64,000 nt of DNA from Kitasatospora purpeofusca (lineage in GTDB: Bacteria > Actinomycetota > Actinomycetes > Streptomycetales > Streptomycetaceae), in NCBI RefSeq assembly GCF_000718025.1, contig NZ_JODS01000014.1, forward strand, positions 186,001 through 250,000, read 5' to 3'. Shown piece after piece: positions 31,957 through 40,307 of the stretch. A model generated the notes under the pieces. It was not told where the DNA came from, ran no database searches, and saw nothing but the letters and a program-made list of their open reading frames with translations. The translations under genes and the position numbers were made by a program. Each line of letters starts with the position of its first letter. The stretch's first letter is position 1.

Positions 31957-32574
31957 ATGACGAACACCAGCGCCTTCGACGCCCCGCTCACCATCGACAC
32001 CGACGCCGTCCTGGTCGTCATCGACGTCCAGAAGGGCTTCGAGGACACCGCGTTCTGGGGCGAGCGCGACAACCCCGAGGCCGAGCAGCGGATCGGCGAA
32101 CTGATCGACGTGTGGCAGGCCACCGGGCGGCCGATCGTGGTCGTCCAGCACGCCTCCTCCACCGGCCCGCTCGAACCGGGCACCCCCGGCTACGAGTTGA
32201 AGGACTTCGTGGCGGCGGTGGAGCCCGCGCTGCACATCACCAAGACGGTGAACAGCGCCTTCTACGGCACCCCGGACCTGCACGCCTGGCTCCAGGAGCG
32301 GGGCGCCCGGCAGGTGGTGGTCGCCGGGATCATCACCAACGTGTGCAACGAGACCACCGCCCGGATGGCGGGCAACCTCGGCTACGACACGGTCTTCCCG
32401 ATCGACGCCATGCACGCCTTCGACATGACCGGCCCGGACGGCGTGACCCTCCCGGCCGCCGAACTCGCCCGGGCCACCGCGACGGTGCTGCACGCGATGC
32501 GGTTCGCCAAGGTGGTGCCGACCGCGGCGGTGGCCGCGGCGGCGAAGACCGGCGCGCCCGCCGACATCAGCTGA
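31957..32574 (+). CDS. Isochorismatase-family cysteine hydrolase
   Basis: 205 aa from ATG 31957. The catalytic triad of the family is visible: Asp23 (LVVIDVQKGF), Lys96 (HITKTVNSAFYGT) and Cys130 (VAGIITNVCNETTA), plus the non-proline cis peptide region before Cys. Members hydrolyse nicotinamide, isochorismate, carbamates or related amides; this one resembles the YcaC/RutB-like group, but no substrate is assigned. It is divergent from a GlxA-type regulator and overlaps the convergent epimerase gene by 8 nt at its 3' end. Confidence 0.9.
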   Translation: MTNTSAFDAPLTIDTDAVLVVIDVQKGFEDTAFWGERDNPEAEQRIGELIDVWQATGRPIVVVQHASSTGPLEPGTPGYELKDFVAAVEPALHITKTVNSAFYGTPDLHAWLQERGARQVVVAGIITNVCNETTARMAGNLGYDTVFPIDAMHAFDMTGPDGVTLPAAELARATATVLHAMRFAKVVPTAAVAAAAKTGAPADIS

Positions 32575-33382
32575 TCCCGAGTCGGCCGGCGGCGCCCGCC
32601 GGGAAGGTCTCGGCAAGGAAGGCCTCCCAGGTGCGGGTGCCCCGGTCGGCGCCGGGCCGGGCGAGGTTGGCGCCCTCCCGGTAGCAGCGGCCCACCTTGC
32701 CGGGGGCGCGCAGCGGCAGCATCGGGCGGCGCTTCCCGGCGGCCAGCAGGTGGTCGCGGGTCAGGTCGCCGAGCGTGCGCACGGCCGGGCCCGCGAGGTC
32801 CGGGACGAGCCCGGCGGGCGCGGCCAGGGCGAGTTCGACCAGCCGCTCGGCGACGTCCCGCGAGTCCACCGGCTCCCAGCGGATGCCGCCCAACTTCGGG
32901 ACGACCGGCAGCTTGGCCATCGCGGCCGCGGTCTTCGCCGTCAGGTCGTGGAACTGGGCGGCGCGCAGCACGGTGTACGGGATGCCAGAGCCGACGACGG
33001 CCTGCTCGGCGGCGTGCTTGGCCCGGAAGTAGCCGAGCGGCACCCGGTCGGCGCCGATCACCGAGATGTACACCAGGTGCTTCACCCCGGCCCGCCGGGC
33101 GGCGGCGACCAGGTTGCGGGTGGTGGCCTCGTCGTTCTTGGCGTCCCCGGCCAGGTGCAGGACCACCTCGACCCCGGCGAGGGCCGCGTCGACGCCCTTC
33201 CCGCCGTCCACCAGCAGGTCGCCGGCCAGGTACTCGACGCCGTCGGCGGCCGGTCGGGGGTTGCGGGTGAGCACCCGGACGTCGCGGCCGGCCGCCCGCA
33301 GCAGCGGTACGACGTGGCGGCCGAGGGTGCCGGTGCCGCCGGTCACGAGAACGGGGGCGTGGGTCGGGGTCGGGAGAGTCAT
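32567..33382 (-). CDS. NAD(P)-dependent epimerase/SDR (ECF41 partner)
   Basis: 271 aa from ATG 33382; the frame is open upstream to 33481, without a better start. NAD(P) binding motif VLVTGGTGTLGRHVVPLL at the N-terminus, atypical SDR region VYISVIGADRVPLGYFRAKHAAEQ, then IPYTVLRAAQFHD. This is the NmrA/atypical-SDR type that serves as the epimerase partner in ECF41 systems. It is divergent from an ECF41 sigma factor gene, and an ECF41-like promoter (TGTCACA-N16-GGTC) faces it. Substrate unknown; such proteins may protect against redox stress. Confidence 0.9.
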   Translation of the reverse strand: MTLPTPTHAPVLVTGGTGTLGRHVVPLLRAAGRDVRVLTRNPRPAADGVEYLAGDLLVDGGKGVDAALAGVEVVLHLAGDAKNDEATTRNLVAAARRAGVKHLVYISVIGADRVPLGYFRAKHAAEQAVVGSGIPYTVLRAAQFHDLTAKTAAAMAKLPVVPKLGGIRWEPVDSRDVAERLVELALAAPAGLVPDLAGPAVRTLGDLTRDHLLAAGKRRPMLPLRAPGKVGRCYREGANLARPGADRGTRTWEAFLAETFPAGAAGRLGIS

Positions 33383-33453
33383 GATCGTCACTCCTAGGAC
33401 GAACGGAGGCCGCGCTTCCGGCGGACCCGCTAGCTTCGTGCTTCCGGAGCTTT

Positions 33454-33480
33454 GACCCACGGCGGCAGAGGAATGTGACA
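33454..33480 (-). promoter_or_regulatory. ECF41-like promoter of the epimerase gene
   Basis: On the minus strand TGTCACA (33480-33474), a 16-nt spacer, then GGTC (33457-33454), one base off the ECF41 consensus CGTC. It overlaps the start region of the divergent sigma factor gene. Confidence 0.65.
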
Positions 33481-33483
33481 CGG

Positions 33484-34470
33484 GTGGACGAGAATTTTCT
33501 GGCGGCGGACGCGGCGGACGACGCCGCGACCGCGAGGGGCGCCGGGTCGGGGGACGTGGACTCGTTCGAGGCGCACCGGCCGCACCTGCGGGCCGTCGCC
33601 TACCGGATGCTCGGTTCGATCGCCGAGGCGGAGGACGCCGTCCAGGACACCTGGCTGCGCTACGACCGCACCGACACCTCCGGGGTGGAGAACCTCGGCG
33701 GCTGGCTGACCACGGTGGTCGGACGGATCTGCCTCAACCAGCTGCGCTCGCGGGCCCAGCGGCGCGAGGAGTCCTTCGAGTCCCGGATCGGGGCGGGGAG
33801 CGGGGGCGGCGACATCGAGCCGCCGCGGATACCGGACCCGCTGCTCAGGCGGGCGGACGCGCCGGACCCCGAGCAGGAGGTGCTGCTGGCCGACTCGGTC
33901 GGGCTGGCGCTGATGGTGGTCCTGGAGTCGCTCTCGCCCGCCGAGCGGGTGTCCTTCGTGCTGCACGACATGTTCGCGGTGCCGTTCGAGGAGATCGCCC
34001 CGCTGGTCGAGAAGACGGCGGCGGCCACCCGCCAGCTGGCCAGCCGGGCCCGGCGCAAGGTGCAGGGCCGGGCGCCCGCGCCGGACCGGGACCTGGCCCG
34101 CCAGCGGGTGGCCGTCGACGCGTTCTTCGCCGCCACCCGCACCGGGGACCTCGACGCGCTGCTCGCGGTGCTGGACCCGGACGTGGTGCTGCGCGCCGAC
34201 GGGGCCGCCGCCGGTCGGGAGCAGCGGCGTCCGGTGGTGCTCAACGGGGCCCGGACGGTCGCGGGCCAGGCGGTCATGTTCCGCGGCCTGTCGCCGTACG
34301 CGCGGCCGGCGCTGGTCAACGGCGCGGCGGGGGTCGTGGTGATCGGGGCGAACGGGCGGCCGGTGTCGATCATGGCGTTCACCGTGGTGGGCGGCGTGAT
34401 CGTGGCGATCGACGTGCTCACCGACCCGGACCGGCTGGCCGCGCTGGACCTCACGGCGTTCGCCGACTGA
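33484..34470 (+). CDS. ECF41-group RNA polymerase sigma factor
   Basis: 328 aa from GTG 33484 (GTG 33475 is also in frame; AGAGGA spacing favours 33484). Region 2: LRAVAYRMLGSIAEAEDAVQDTWLRYDRTD. Region 4: VVLESLSPAERVSFVLHDMFAVPFEEIAPLVEKTAAATRQLASRAR. The C-terminal NTF2-like extension contains TDPDRLAALDL, the ECF41 counterpart of NPDKL. There is a Gly/Ser-rich loop between the sigma domains (IGAGSGGGDIEPP). Its partner is the divergent epimerase gene. It is the second ECF41 factor within 20 kb. Confidence 0.92.
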   Translation: MDENFLAADAADDAATARGAGSGDVDSFEAHRPHLRAVAYRMLGSIAEAEDAVQDTWLRYDRTDTSGVENLGGWLTTVVGRICLNQLRSRAQRREESFESRIGAGSGGGDIEPPRIPDPLLRRADAPDPEQEVLLADSVGLALMVVLESLSPAERVSFVLHDMFAVPFEEIAPLVEKTAAATRQLASRARRKVQGRAPAPDRDLARQRVAVDAFFAATRTGDLDALLAVLDPDVVLRADGAAAGREQRRPVVLNGARTVAGQAVMFRGLSPYARPALVNGAAGVVVIGANGRPVSIMAFTVVGGVIVAIDVLTDPDRLAALDLTAFAD

Positions 34471-34488
34471 GCCACCTCGGGCGGGCAT

Positions 34489-34528
34489 GCGGCCGCCCCC
34501 GCACACCTGGGTGTGCGGGGGCGGCCGC
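34489..34528. terminator. Strong bidirectional terminator
   Basis: Perfect 18-bp stem GCGGCCGCCCCCGCACAC (34489-34506), loop CTGG, complement 34511-34528, between the sigma factor and the convergent protease gene. Confidence 0.9.
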
Positions 34529-34560
34529 GGTGCGTCCGTCGTGCGTCGGCCCTTCTCCGA

Positions 34561-36087
34561 TCAGCCCTTCTTGGAGATGAAGTCGTACGCACCGGCGGCG
34601 ACGTCGTCCAGGTACGGTCCGGCCTGGAACTTCGGGTCACCGGTGTGCTGCCCGACCGAGACGTTGCTGACCAGCGCCGGCTTGCCGTCCTTGACCGCCA
34701 GCCAGCCGCCGCCGCTGGAACCGCCGGTCATGGTGCAGCCGATGGCGTGCATCGGCGGGCGGGTCGGGTCGTAGGACAGCCGGGTCGGCTTGCCGCTCTC
34801 GCAGCGGTTGAGCTCCATGCCGTCGAACGGCGGGGCCGCCGGGTAGCCGTACTCGGTGATGCTGAGCTGCTCGCGCGGGGCGTTGAACCAGACCGGCACG
34901 GCGCCGCCGACCGTCTCCTCCAGCGACTTGCCGCCCTCGCCGGGCTGCACCCGGATGATCGCGAAGTCGTACTGGGTGGCCGGCGAACCGCCGTCCCCGC
35001 CCTCGGCCTTCCACTGCGGCGAGGTGACCGCCTGGGTGGCGTTCCAGATGCCGAGCGGCGCGTACTGCGCCTCGTCGGCCTGCTTGCCGCCGCTCAGCGC
35101 GCCGTTGCTGTTGAACGCCGGGATGAAGGAGATGTTGCTGAAGTACTTGCCGCCCTTGCCCTGGTGGATGCAGTGGCCGGCCGTCCAGACCAGGTTGCTC
35201 TTGCCGGGGTGGGCCGGGTCGGCGACCACCGTGGCGGAGCACTGGTAGTGGCTCAGCCCGGCGGCGGCCTCGGCACCGCTGCCCGGCGCGTCCGCGAACA
35301 GCTTCCCGTGCACGGCGAGCTTGGTGTACGGGTGCGGGAGCGGCTGGGCGTTGACGGTCTTCGGCAGCGGGTCGTTGCCGTTGTCGGCCGGCTGCGCGGG
35401 CTGGGCCGGCTGGGCCGGTGCCTGCGAGGGCTGGGCGGGCTGGGCGGGCGGCTGCGCGGGCTGGGCGGGCGGCTGCGCGGGCTGCGCCGGAGCCTGGGTG
35501 GGCTGGGCCGGCGGGGCCGGGGCCTGCGAGGCCGGCTGCTGGGTGTTCGACGGCTTCGGCGGCGCGGGCGGCGGGGTCGGGTGCCCCGGCTGGGTGGGCT
35601 GGCCGGCCGGCGGCTTGCCGGGCGTGGTGGCCGGGGCCGTCGGCGCACCGGGCGCCGTCGGCTGCCCGGGCTGGGCCGGCTGCGAAGGCTGGGCGGGCTT
35701 GGCGGGCTGCGAGGGCTGCGCCGGGGCCTGGGTGGGCTGCGCCGGTGCGGCGGGCGGTGCGGGCGGCGGCGGGAGCGGCTCGTTGGGCTTGGCCTTGAGC
35801 AGCTTGTCCAGCGTCCAGAAGCCCTTGGCGGCGGCCGGGAGGGCGTAGTCCTTCGCCCACTTCTCCCAGTCGTCGAACTTCCACTTCTTCAGGTCTTCGA
35901 GGTTGGCCGGCAGCCCGATGTTCGGTGCCGCGCCCGCACCCGCGGTGACGGCGGTGTCGGCCGAGCTGTTGTCCGGGCCGCAGGCCGCGGTGGTGAGCAG
36001 CGTCAGCGCGAGCGCCGAGGCGCCGAGCGCCGTCCTGGCGGCGTGCGCGGTGCGACGGCGCCCGCTGCTTCTGTCAGAAAAAGACAT
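34561..36087 (-). CDS. Exported trypsin-like serine protease with long Pro/Gln/Ala linker
   Basis: 508 aa from ATG 36087. A signal peptide (AARTALGASALALTLLTTAACGPD) ends in a lipoprotein-like Cys, although the residues before it fit a lipobox poorly. A short helical domain leads into about 180 residues of PAQP/PSQP/PTQAPAQ-type repeats, which should cross the cell wall. The C-terminal S1 protease has His in VWTAGHCIHQGKGGKY, Asp in QYDFAIIRVQPG and Ser in CTMTGGSSGGGW. It resembles Streptomyces V8-like extracellular proteases. Substrates unknown. Confidence 0.9.
   Translation of the reverse strand: MSFSDRSSGRRRTAHAARTALGASALALTLLTTAACGPDNSSADTAVTAGAGAAPNIGLPANLEDLKKWKFDDWEKWAKDYALPAAAKGFWTLDKLLKAKPNEPLPPPPAPPAAPAQPTQAPAQPSQPAKPAQPSQPAQPGQPTAPGAPTAPATTPGKPPAGQPTQPGHPTPPPAPPKPSNTQQPASQAPAPPAQPTQAPAQPAQPPAQPAQPPAQPAQPSQAPAQPAQPAQPADNGNDPLPKTVNAQPLPHPYTKLAVHGKLFADAPGSGAEAAAGLSHYQCSATVVADPAHPGKSNLVWTAGHCIHQGKGGKYFSNISFIPAFNSNGALSGGKQADEAQYAPLGIWNATQAVTSPQWKAEGGDGGSPATQYDFAIIRVQPGEGGKSLEETVGGAVPVWFNAPREQLSITEYGYPAAPPFDGMELNRCESGKPTRLSYDPTRPPMHAIGCTMTGGSSGGGWLAVKDGKPALVSNVSVGQHTGDPKFQAGPYLDDVAAGAYDFISKKG
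35390..35790 (-). repeat. Degenerate tandem repeat coding for the protease linker
   Basis: Runs of GGCTGGGC/GGCTGCGC-type units encode PAQPAQ/PAQPSQ blocks on the minus strand. Variation in unit number would change linker length without shifting the frame. Confidence 0.6.
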
Positions 36088-36196
36088 GAACTTGTGTTCC
36101 CCCTGTGTGAAAAACACCCGGCGCCGCCGGAGCGGCGCCGGGTACTGCGCGGGGGAGTATTCCACTCTCTGTCAGAACGGCCGCCACCCGCCCCCG

Positions 36197-36715
36197 TCAG
36201 CGGCCGACCGAACCGTCCAGCAACTCCCGCAGGATGTCGGCGTGTCCGGCGTGCCGGCCGGTCTCCTCGATCATGTGGACGAGCAGCCAACGCATCGACG
36301 GCGCCTCGGCGTTGGGCCGCAGCGAGCGCACACCGGGCCGGTCCGGCCAGGCCGCCGCCGACCCGATCACCTCGTTGGCCCGGGCGATCGCCTCCCGGTA
36401 CGCGGCCACCGACCCGGCCACCGTCTCGTCGCCGGGCGAGGGCGCGTCGTCGTCCCACAGGTCGACGTCGTCCCCCCGGTAGGCCCAGAGGAACCAGTTG
36501 AGTTCGACGGCGGTCAGGTGGCGCACCAGCCAGAGCAGGCTCGTCCCGGAGGCGACGCCGGGCCGGCGGGCGTCCTCGTCGGACAGCCCGTCGGTCTTGG
36601 CGATCACACAGGTGCGCAGGTAGTCGAGGAAGGTGAGCAGCGTGGTGTGCTCGTCGGCGTTCAGCCCCGGCGGCCGGAGGTCGGCCCGCACGGGGGCGTC
36701 GGTGTTGTCGGTCAC
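36197..36715 (-). CDS. DinB/DUF664-family protein
   Basis: 172 aa from GTG 36715. The four-helix DinB bundle is suggested by ADEHTTLLTFLDYLRTCVIAKTDGLSDEDARRP, LLWLVRHLTAVELNWFL and WLLVHMIEETGRHAGHADILRELLDG. The conserved His of helix 2 and the H-x3-H pair of helix 4 make a metal site. DUF664/DinB enzymes include mycothiol-dependent transferases; actinomycetes use mycothiol, so a thiol-transferase role is plausible but unproven. It stands alone between the protease and nucleosidase genes. Confidence 0.85.
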   Translation of the reverse strand: MTDNTDAPVRADLRPPGLNADEHTTLLTFLDYLRTCVIAKTDGLSDEDARRPGVASGTSLLWLVRHLTAVELNWFLWAYRGDDVDLWDDDAPSPGDETVAGSVAAYREAIARANEVIGSAAAWPDRPGVRSLRPNAEAPSMRWLLVHMIEETGRHAGHADILRELLDGSVGR

Positions 36716-36773
36716 CCGGCCACCCTAGGAGGCCCCGCCCACAGCCCCACCCACAGCGATGTCCTTCGGACCG

Positions 36774-37352
36774 TCACCAGCCCTGGGCGTGCAGCCAGTC
36801 GGCCAGGTGCCGGGCGCAGTCGTCGACCGACTCCTGCCAGCTGTGGGCGGCGCCGTCGCCCGCCTCGTCGCTGACGTGCTTGACCAGGCGGACCGGCAGG
36901 CCGGCCCGGTGGGCGACCGCGGCAACGGCGTAGCCCTCCATGTCCACCAGGTCCGCGTGCTCGGCGAGGCGGTCGCGGGCGGCCGGGTCGGAGACGAAGA
37001 GGTCGCCGGTGGCCAGGACCGGCCCGTCGCCGCCCTTGCCGACGACCAGCGGCGCGCCGTAGGTGCGGCCGGTGAGGGCGTACAGGGCGGGGGTGTCCAG
37101 GTCGTGCTGGATCACCTGGGTGACGGTGTGGATGCCCTCCCAGCCGGGGCGCAGGGCGCCGGCGGTGCCGAGGTTCACCACCTCGGAGGGGTGCTGCCCC
37201 CCGGCGAGGACGGTGGCCAGCGCGGCGGCGGCGTTGACCTTGCCGATGCCGGTGAGCAGCACCGGAAGGCGGTCGCCGAGGTGGGCGGCCTCCTCCCGGA
37301 CGGCGACGACGAGCAGCGGACGGTCGGCGGAGATCGTTCCCAGAAGGCGCAT
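36774..37352 (-). CDS. Nucleosidase (MTA/SAH nucleosidase/phosphorylase superfamily)
   Basis: 192 aa, shorter than the usual 230-aa MtnN. It keeps the purine nucleoside motifs VLLTGIGKVNAAAALATVLA, VVNLGTAGALRPG and VDMEGYAVAAVAHRAGLPVRLVKHVSDEA, where the Glu of MEGYA contacts the ribose and Asp (SDEA) the base. It could cleave methylthioadenosine, S-adenosylhomocysteine or another nucleoside. ATG 37352. It is the last minus-strand gene before the kinase cluster on the plus strand; 350 nt lie between them. Confidence 0.87.
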   Translation of the reverse strand: MRLLGTISADRPLLVVAVREEAAHLGDRLPVLLTGIGKVNAAAALATVLAGGQHPSEVVNLGTAGALRPGWEGIHTVTQVIQHDLDTPALYALTGRTYGAPLVVGKGGDGPVLATGDLFVSDPAARDRLAEHADLVDMEGYAVAAVAHRAGLPVRLVKHVSDEAGDGAAHSWQESVDDCARHLADWLHAQGW

Positions 37353-37702
37353 GGCGTCATCGTACGAAGGACCGGGCCGCCGGGGCGGACCCGCACCGCG
37401 AGCGCCCCGGGAGCGCGCCCGGCCGGTTCACGCCGCCGAACGCGCCGCGGACACCTCGGCGCGGACGCGACTCCCACACAACCGGACCCCAATCCTCCGC
37501 TCTACTCGGGAACCGCGTAGGGTGCGTGCCGCGTCGACCCGTTCGCCGCACGGCCCGTGGGGGGACGGACCGGCGGGCGAAGCAGGGACGGACAGCTCAA
37601 GATCCGCGCAACTCGGGTGTGGCCGCGGGGAGTGACGGCCATACTGCTGGCAACGGCCGGGCCCCCGAAACGGGGGGCGGGCCACAGGGGAGGGGGTGGC
37701 TG

Positions 37703-39124
37703 GTGGCGACACCGGTACGCACGGAGGGGCCGGGCGCGCACACGCCGGAACGGCCCGCGGGTACGGTGCCGGCCCAGCGACGGGCCGGCGGCACGGGGGC
37801 GGTGGTCCTGCCGAGCGGGCCGCTCGCCCGGCTGGGGCGGGCCACCCGGACGGCGCCGGGCCGGCTGCGACTGGCCGGAGCGCTGCTCGCGGTACTGACC
37901 CTGGCGTTCGGCGCGCTGACCGCCGTCCAGGTGAACTCCCGGGCCGCGGCGGCGCAGCGGGTGGTCGACAACAGCCAGCCGCTGAGCCAGGCCGCCGCCG
38001 ACATCAACCGCTCGCTGGCCGACGCGGACGCCACCGCCGCCACCGGCTTCCTACTGGCGGGCGCCGAACCGCGGGCCGTACGGGACCGCTACGAGCAGGA
38101 CCTCAGGACGGCCTCCCAGCTGATCGCCGAGTCCGCCTCCCGCACCCCCGCCTCCTCGCAGCTGCGGGAACTGCTCTCCAAGCTGAACCAGCAGGTGCCG
38201 GTGTACGCGGGGCTGGTGGAGACCGCCCGGGCCAACAACCGGCAGGGCTACCCGCTCGGCGGCGCCTACCAGCGGTACGCCTCCGAGCAGATGCGCACCG
38301 TGCTGCTGCCGGCCGCCGCGCAGTTCTCGGCCGCCGAGAACGCGCTGCTGGCCGAGGACATGAAGGCGGCCCGGGCCACCCCGTGGGCCGGGTACGCGCT
38401 GGGCCTGCTGGCGTTGGCCGGACTGGTCTGGGTGCAGCTGACGCTGTTCCGGCGGACCAACCGGGTCTTCAACATCGGGCTGGTGGCCGCCACCGCCGCC
38501 GTGCTGGCCGCGGTGCTGTGGCTGACGGTGGCCGCGAACGGCGCCGCCACGGCGCTGGCGCGCGGCGACCGCGAGGGCGGAGTGCCGCTGCGGGCGCTCA
38601 ACTCGGCCCGGGTGGACGTGCTGACGGCCCGCCTGGCGGAGAACCTCCACTACGTGGCGCGCGGCTCCAGCGGCGTCTACGCCGACCTGTGGTCCAAGAC
38701 CACGGAGCACCTGGTCACCTCCGACCCCGGGCGCGCCGGACCCGGCACCCTGCTGCAGGCCCAGTCGCTGGCACCGCGGGCGGCCGAGGGGCCGATCGCC
38801 CAGGCCGTGGCCGACTACCAGCAGTGGCGCGAGCGGCACACCGCCGCGAGCAAGCTGGAGAACGACGGCGACTACCAGGCCGCGCTGGACGCCACCGTGA
38901 CGGCCCGGGAGGCGGACGCGCCGAAGACGGCGGAGGCCGCGTTCGCCGCCGCCGACCGGCAGCTCGCCGACGCGGCGGTGCTGGAGGAGGGCGAGTTCCG
39001 GGACGCCGCGCTGGGCGTCGACGAGGATCTGCGCACCGCGGCCGCGGCGATCGCGGTGCTGGGCCTGCTGGCCGCGGCCGCGGCCCTGCGCGGCCTCGGC
39101 CGCCGACTGGCCGAGTACCGGTAG
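37703..39124 (+). CDS. glnX: GlnX-like membrane protein of the PknG cluster
   Basis: 473 aa from GTG 37703 (GGGGAGGGGG upstream). Four membrane segments: about 55-76, 228-249, 257-278 and near 446-465. TM1-TM2 and TM3-TM4 enclose two helical extracytoplasmic domains of 150 and 165 residues that look like a chemoreceptor-type sensor. This is the topology and gene order of mycobacterial GlnX, which links the Asp/Glu-binding GlnH to PknG. Here too glnH follows 15 nt later. It probably receives ligand-bound GlnH and passes the signal inward. There is no obvious cytoplasmic output domain. Confidence 0.8.
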   Translation: MATPVRTEGPGAHTPERPAGTVPAQRRAGGTGAVVLPSGPLARLGRATRTAPGRLRLAGALLAVLTLAFGALTAVQVNSRAAAAQRVVDNSQPLSQAAADINRSLADADATAATGFLLAGAEPRAVRDRYEQDLRTASQLIAESASRTPASSQLRELLSKLNQQVPVYAGLVETARANNRQGYPLGGAYQRYASEQMRTVLLPAAAQFSAAENALLAEDMKAARATPWAGYALGLLALAGLVWVQLTLFRRTNRVFNIGLVAATAAVLAAVLWLTVAANGAATALARGDREGGVPLRALNSARVDVLTARLAENLHYVARGSSGVYADLWSKTTEHLVTSDPGRAGPGTLLQAQSLAPRAAEGPIAQAVADYQQWRERHTAASKLENDGDYQAALDATVTAREADAPKTAEAAFAAADRQLADAAVLEEGEFRDAALGVDEDLRTAAAAIAVLGLLAAAAALRGLGRRLAEYR

Positions 39125-39139
39125 AGGGGGGACGGAAGC

Positions 39140-40150
39140 ATGGTCACGAGCACGAGCACGAGCACCGGTCGGGACCGGGGCCGGGGCCGGGCGGCCGCGC
39201 TGCGCGGGGCCCGGACGGCGGCGGCGCTGGCACTGCTGGCGGGCGGCGCCCTGGTCCTGGGCACGGGCGGGCCGCAGGAGCCCTCCGCGGCCGGCGCACC
39301 GCGCCAGGTACCGCTGGCGGCGCAGCAGGAGCAGTCCGGGCAGTCGGAGCAGAGCGGGCAGGCCGACTGCGACCTGTACCGCAGCGTCCCGGCGAGCACC
39401 GAGGACGGCCCGGCGGTGAAGGCGATCAAGGCCAAGCGCAGCCTGGTCGTCGGCATCGACCTGAACAGCTACCGGTGGGGCTCGCGCAACCCCAACACCG
39501 GGCAGGTGGAGGGCTTCGACATCGACCTCGCCCGGGCGATCGGCACCGCGATCATGGGCGATCCGGACAAGGTCGTGCTGAAGGCGGTGCCGACCGCCGA
39601 CCGGATCAAGTTCATCCAGGAGGGCCGGGTCGACATCATCGTCCGGACCATGTCGATCACCTGCGAGCGGATGGAGCAGGTGGCCTTCTCCCGCCCCTAC
39701 TTCACCACCAGCCAGCGGGTCCTGGTGCCGAGGTCCTCCCCCGCGAAGACCATGGACGAGGCGCTGAACGGCGCCACCGCCTGCGCCGCCTCCGGCTCCT
39801 CGGCCGAGGAGGAGCTGAAGACCCGTCCGGTGAAGCAGCTCGTCACCGTGCAGAACCACCTCGACTGCCTGGTGCTGATGCAGCTCGGCAAGGTCGACGC
39901 CACCATGACCGACGACGGGCTCGCGGCCAGCCAGGCCGCGCAGGACCAGACCGTCCGGGTGCTCGACGGCGAGGTCCGGCCGGGTGTGATGGGCGTCGCG
40001 ATGCTGAAGACCAGCACCGATCTGACGGCCCGGGTGAACCAGGTGCTCAACGACTACTACAACGGCGGCAGCTGGCGGCGGGCGTACGACACCTGGCTCA
40101 AGCCCTACCTGCTGGACGACGCCGACCGGCACTGGCCGACGCCGCGGTGA
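39140..40150 (+). CDS. glnH: GlnH-like amino-acid-binding protein of the PknG cluster
   Basis: 336 aa. After an N-terminal export segment (LRGARTAAALALLAGGALVLGTGG) and a Gln/Ser-rich linker comes a type 2 solute-binding domain from about residue 90: LVVGIDLNSYRWGSRNPNTGQVEGFDIDLARAI, TADRIKFIQEGRVDIIVRTMSITCERMEQVAFSRPYF, and a Cys pair (ATACAAS, HLDCLV). This matches the glutamate/aspartate-binding GlnH of the mycobacterial pknG locus. No lipobox cysteine is present, so it may be released or held by the hydrophobic N-terminus. No transporter genes accompany it, which fits a sensor role. Confidence 0.85.
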   Translation: MVTSTSTSTGRDRGRGRAAALRGARTAAALALLAGGALVLGTGGPQEPSAAGAPRQVPLAAQQEQSGQSEQSGQADCDLYRSVPASTEDGPAVKAIKAKRSLVVGIDLNSYRWGSRNPNTGQVEGFDIDLARAIGTAIMGDPDKVVLKAVPTADRIKFIQEGRVDIIVRTMSITCERMEQVAFSRPYFTTSQRVLVPRSSPAKTMDEALNGATACAASGSSAEEELKTRPVKQLVTVQNHLDCLVLMQLGKVDATMTDDGLAASQAAQDQTVRVLDGEVRPGVMGVAMLKTSTDLTARVNQVLNDYYNGGSWRRAYDTWLKPYLLDDADRHWPTPR

Positions 40151-40307
40151 CGGGAGCGGCGGGCCGCACCGACGGTTCCTCGACGACCGGGCCCGGCCCG
40201 GCGGCGGGGGCGCGCGCTAGGGTCGGGGCGGATTCCCCGGGAACCGGAACGGCAGGAACCGGAACCACGGAGTACGGCACACGGCAGGCGAGGGAGGGGA
40301 GGGGACG

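Noticed and set aside
35321..35848. Gly/Trp/Cys-rich open frame of 175 codons opposite the protease linker
   Set aside because: It is the complement of the Pro/Gln/Ala repeat and has no ribosome binding site or known domain.
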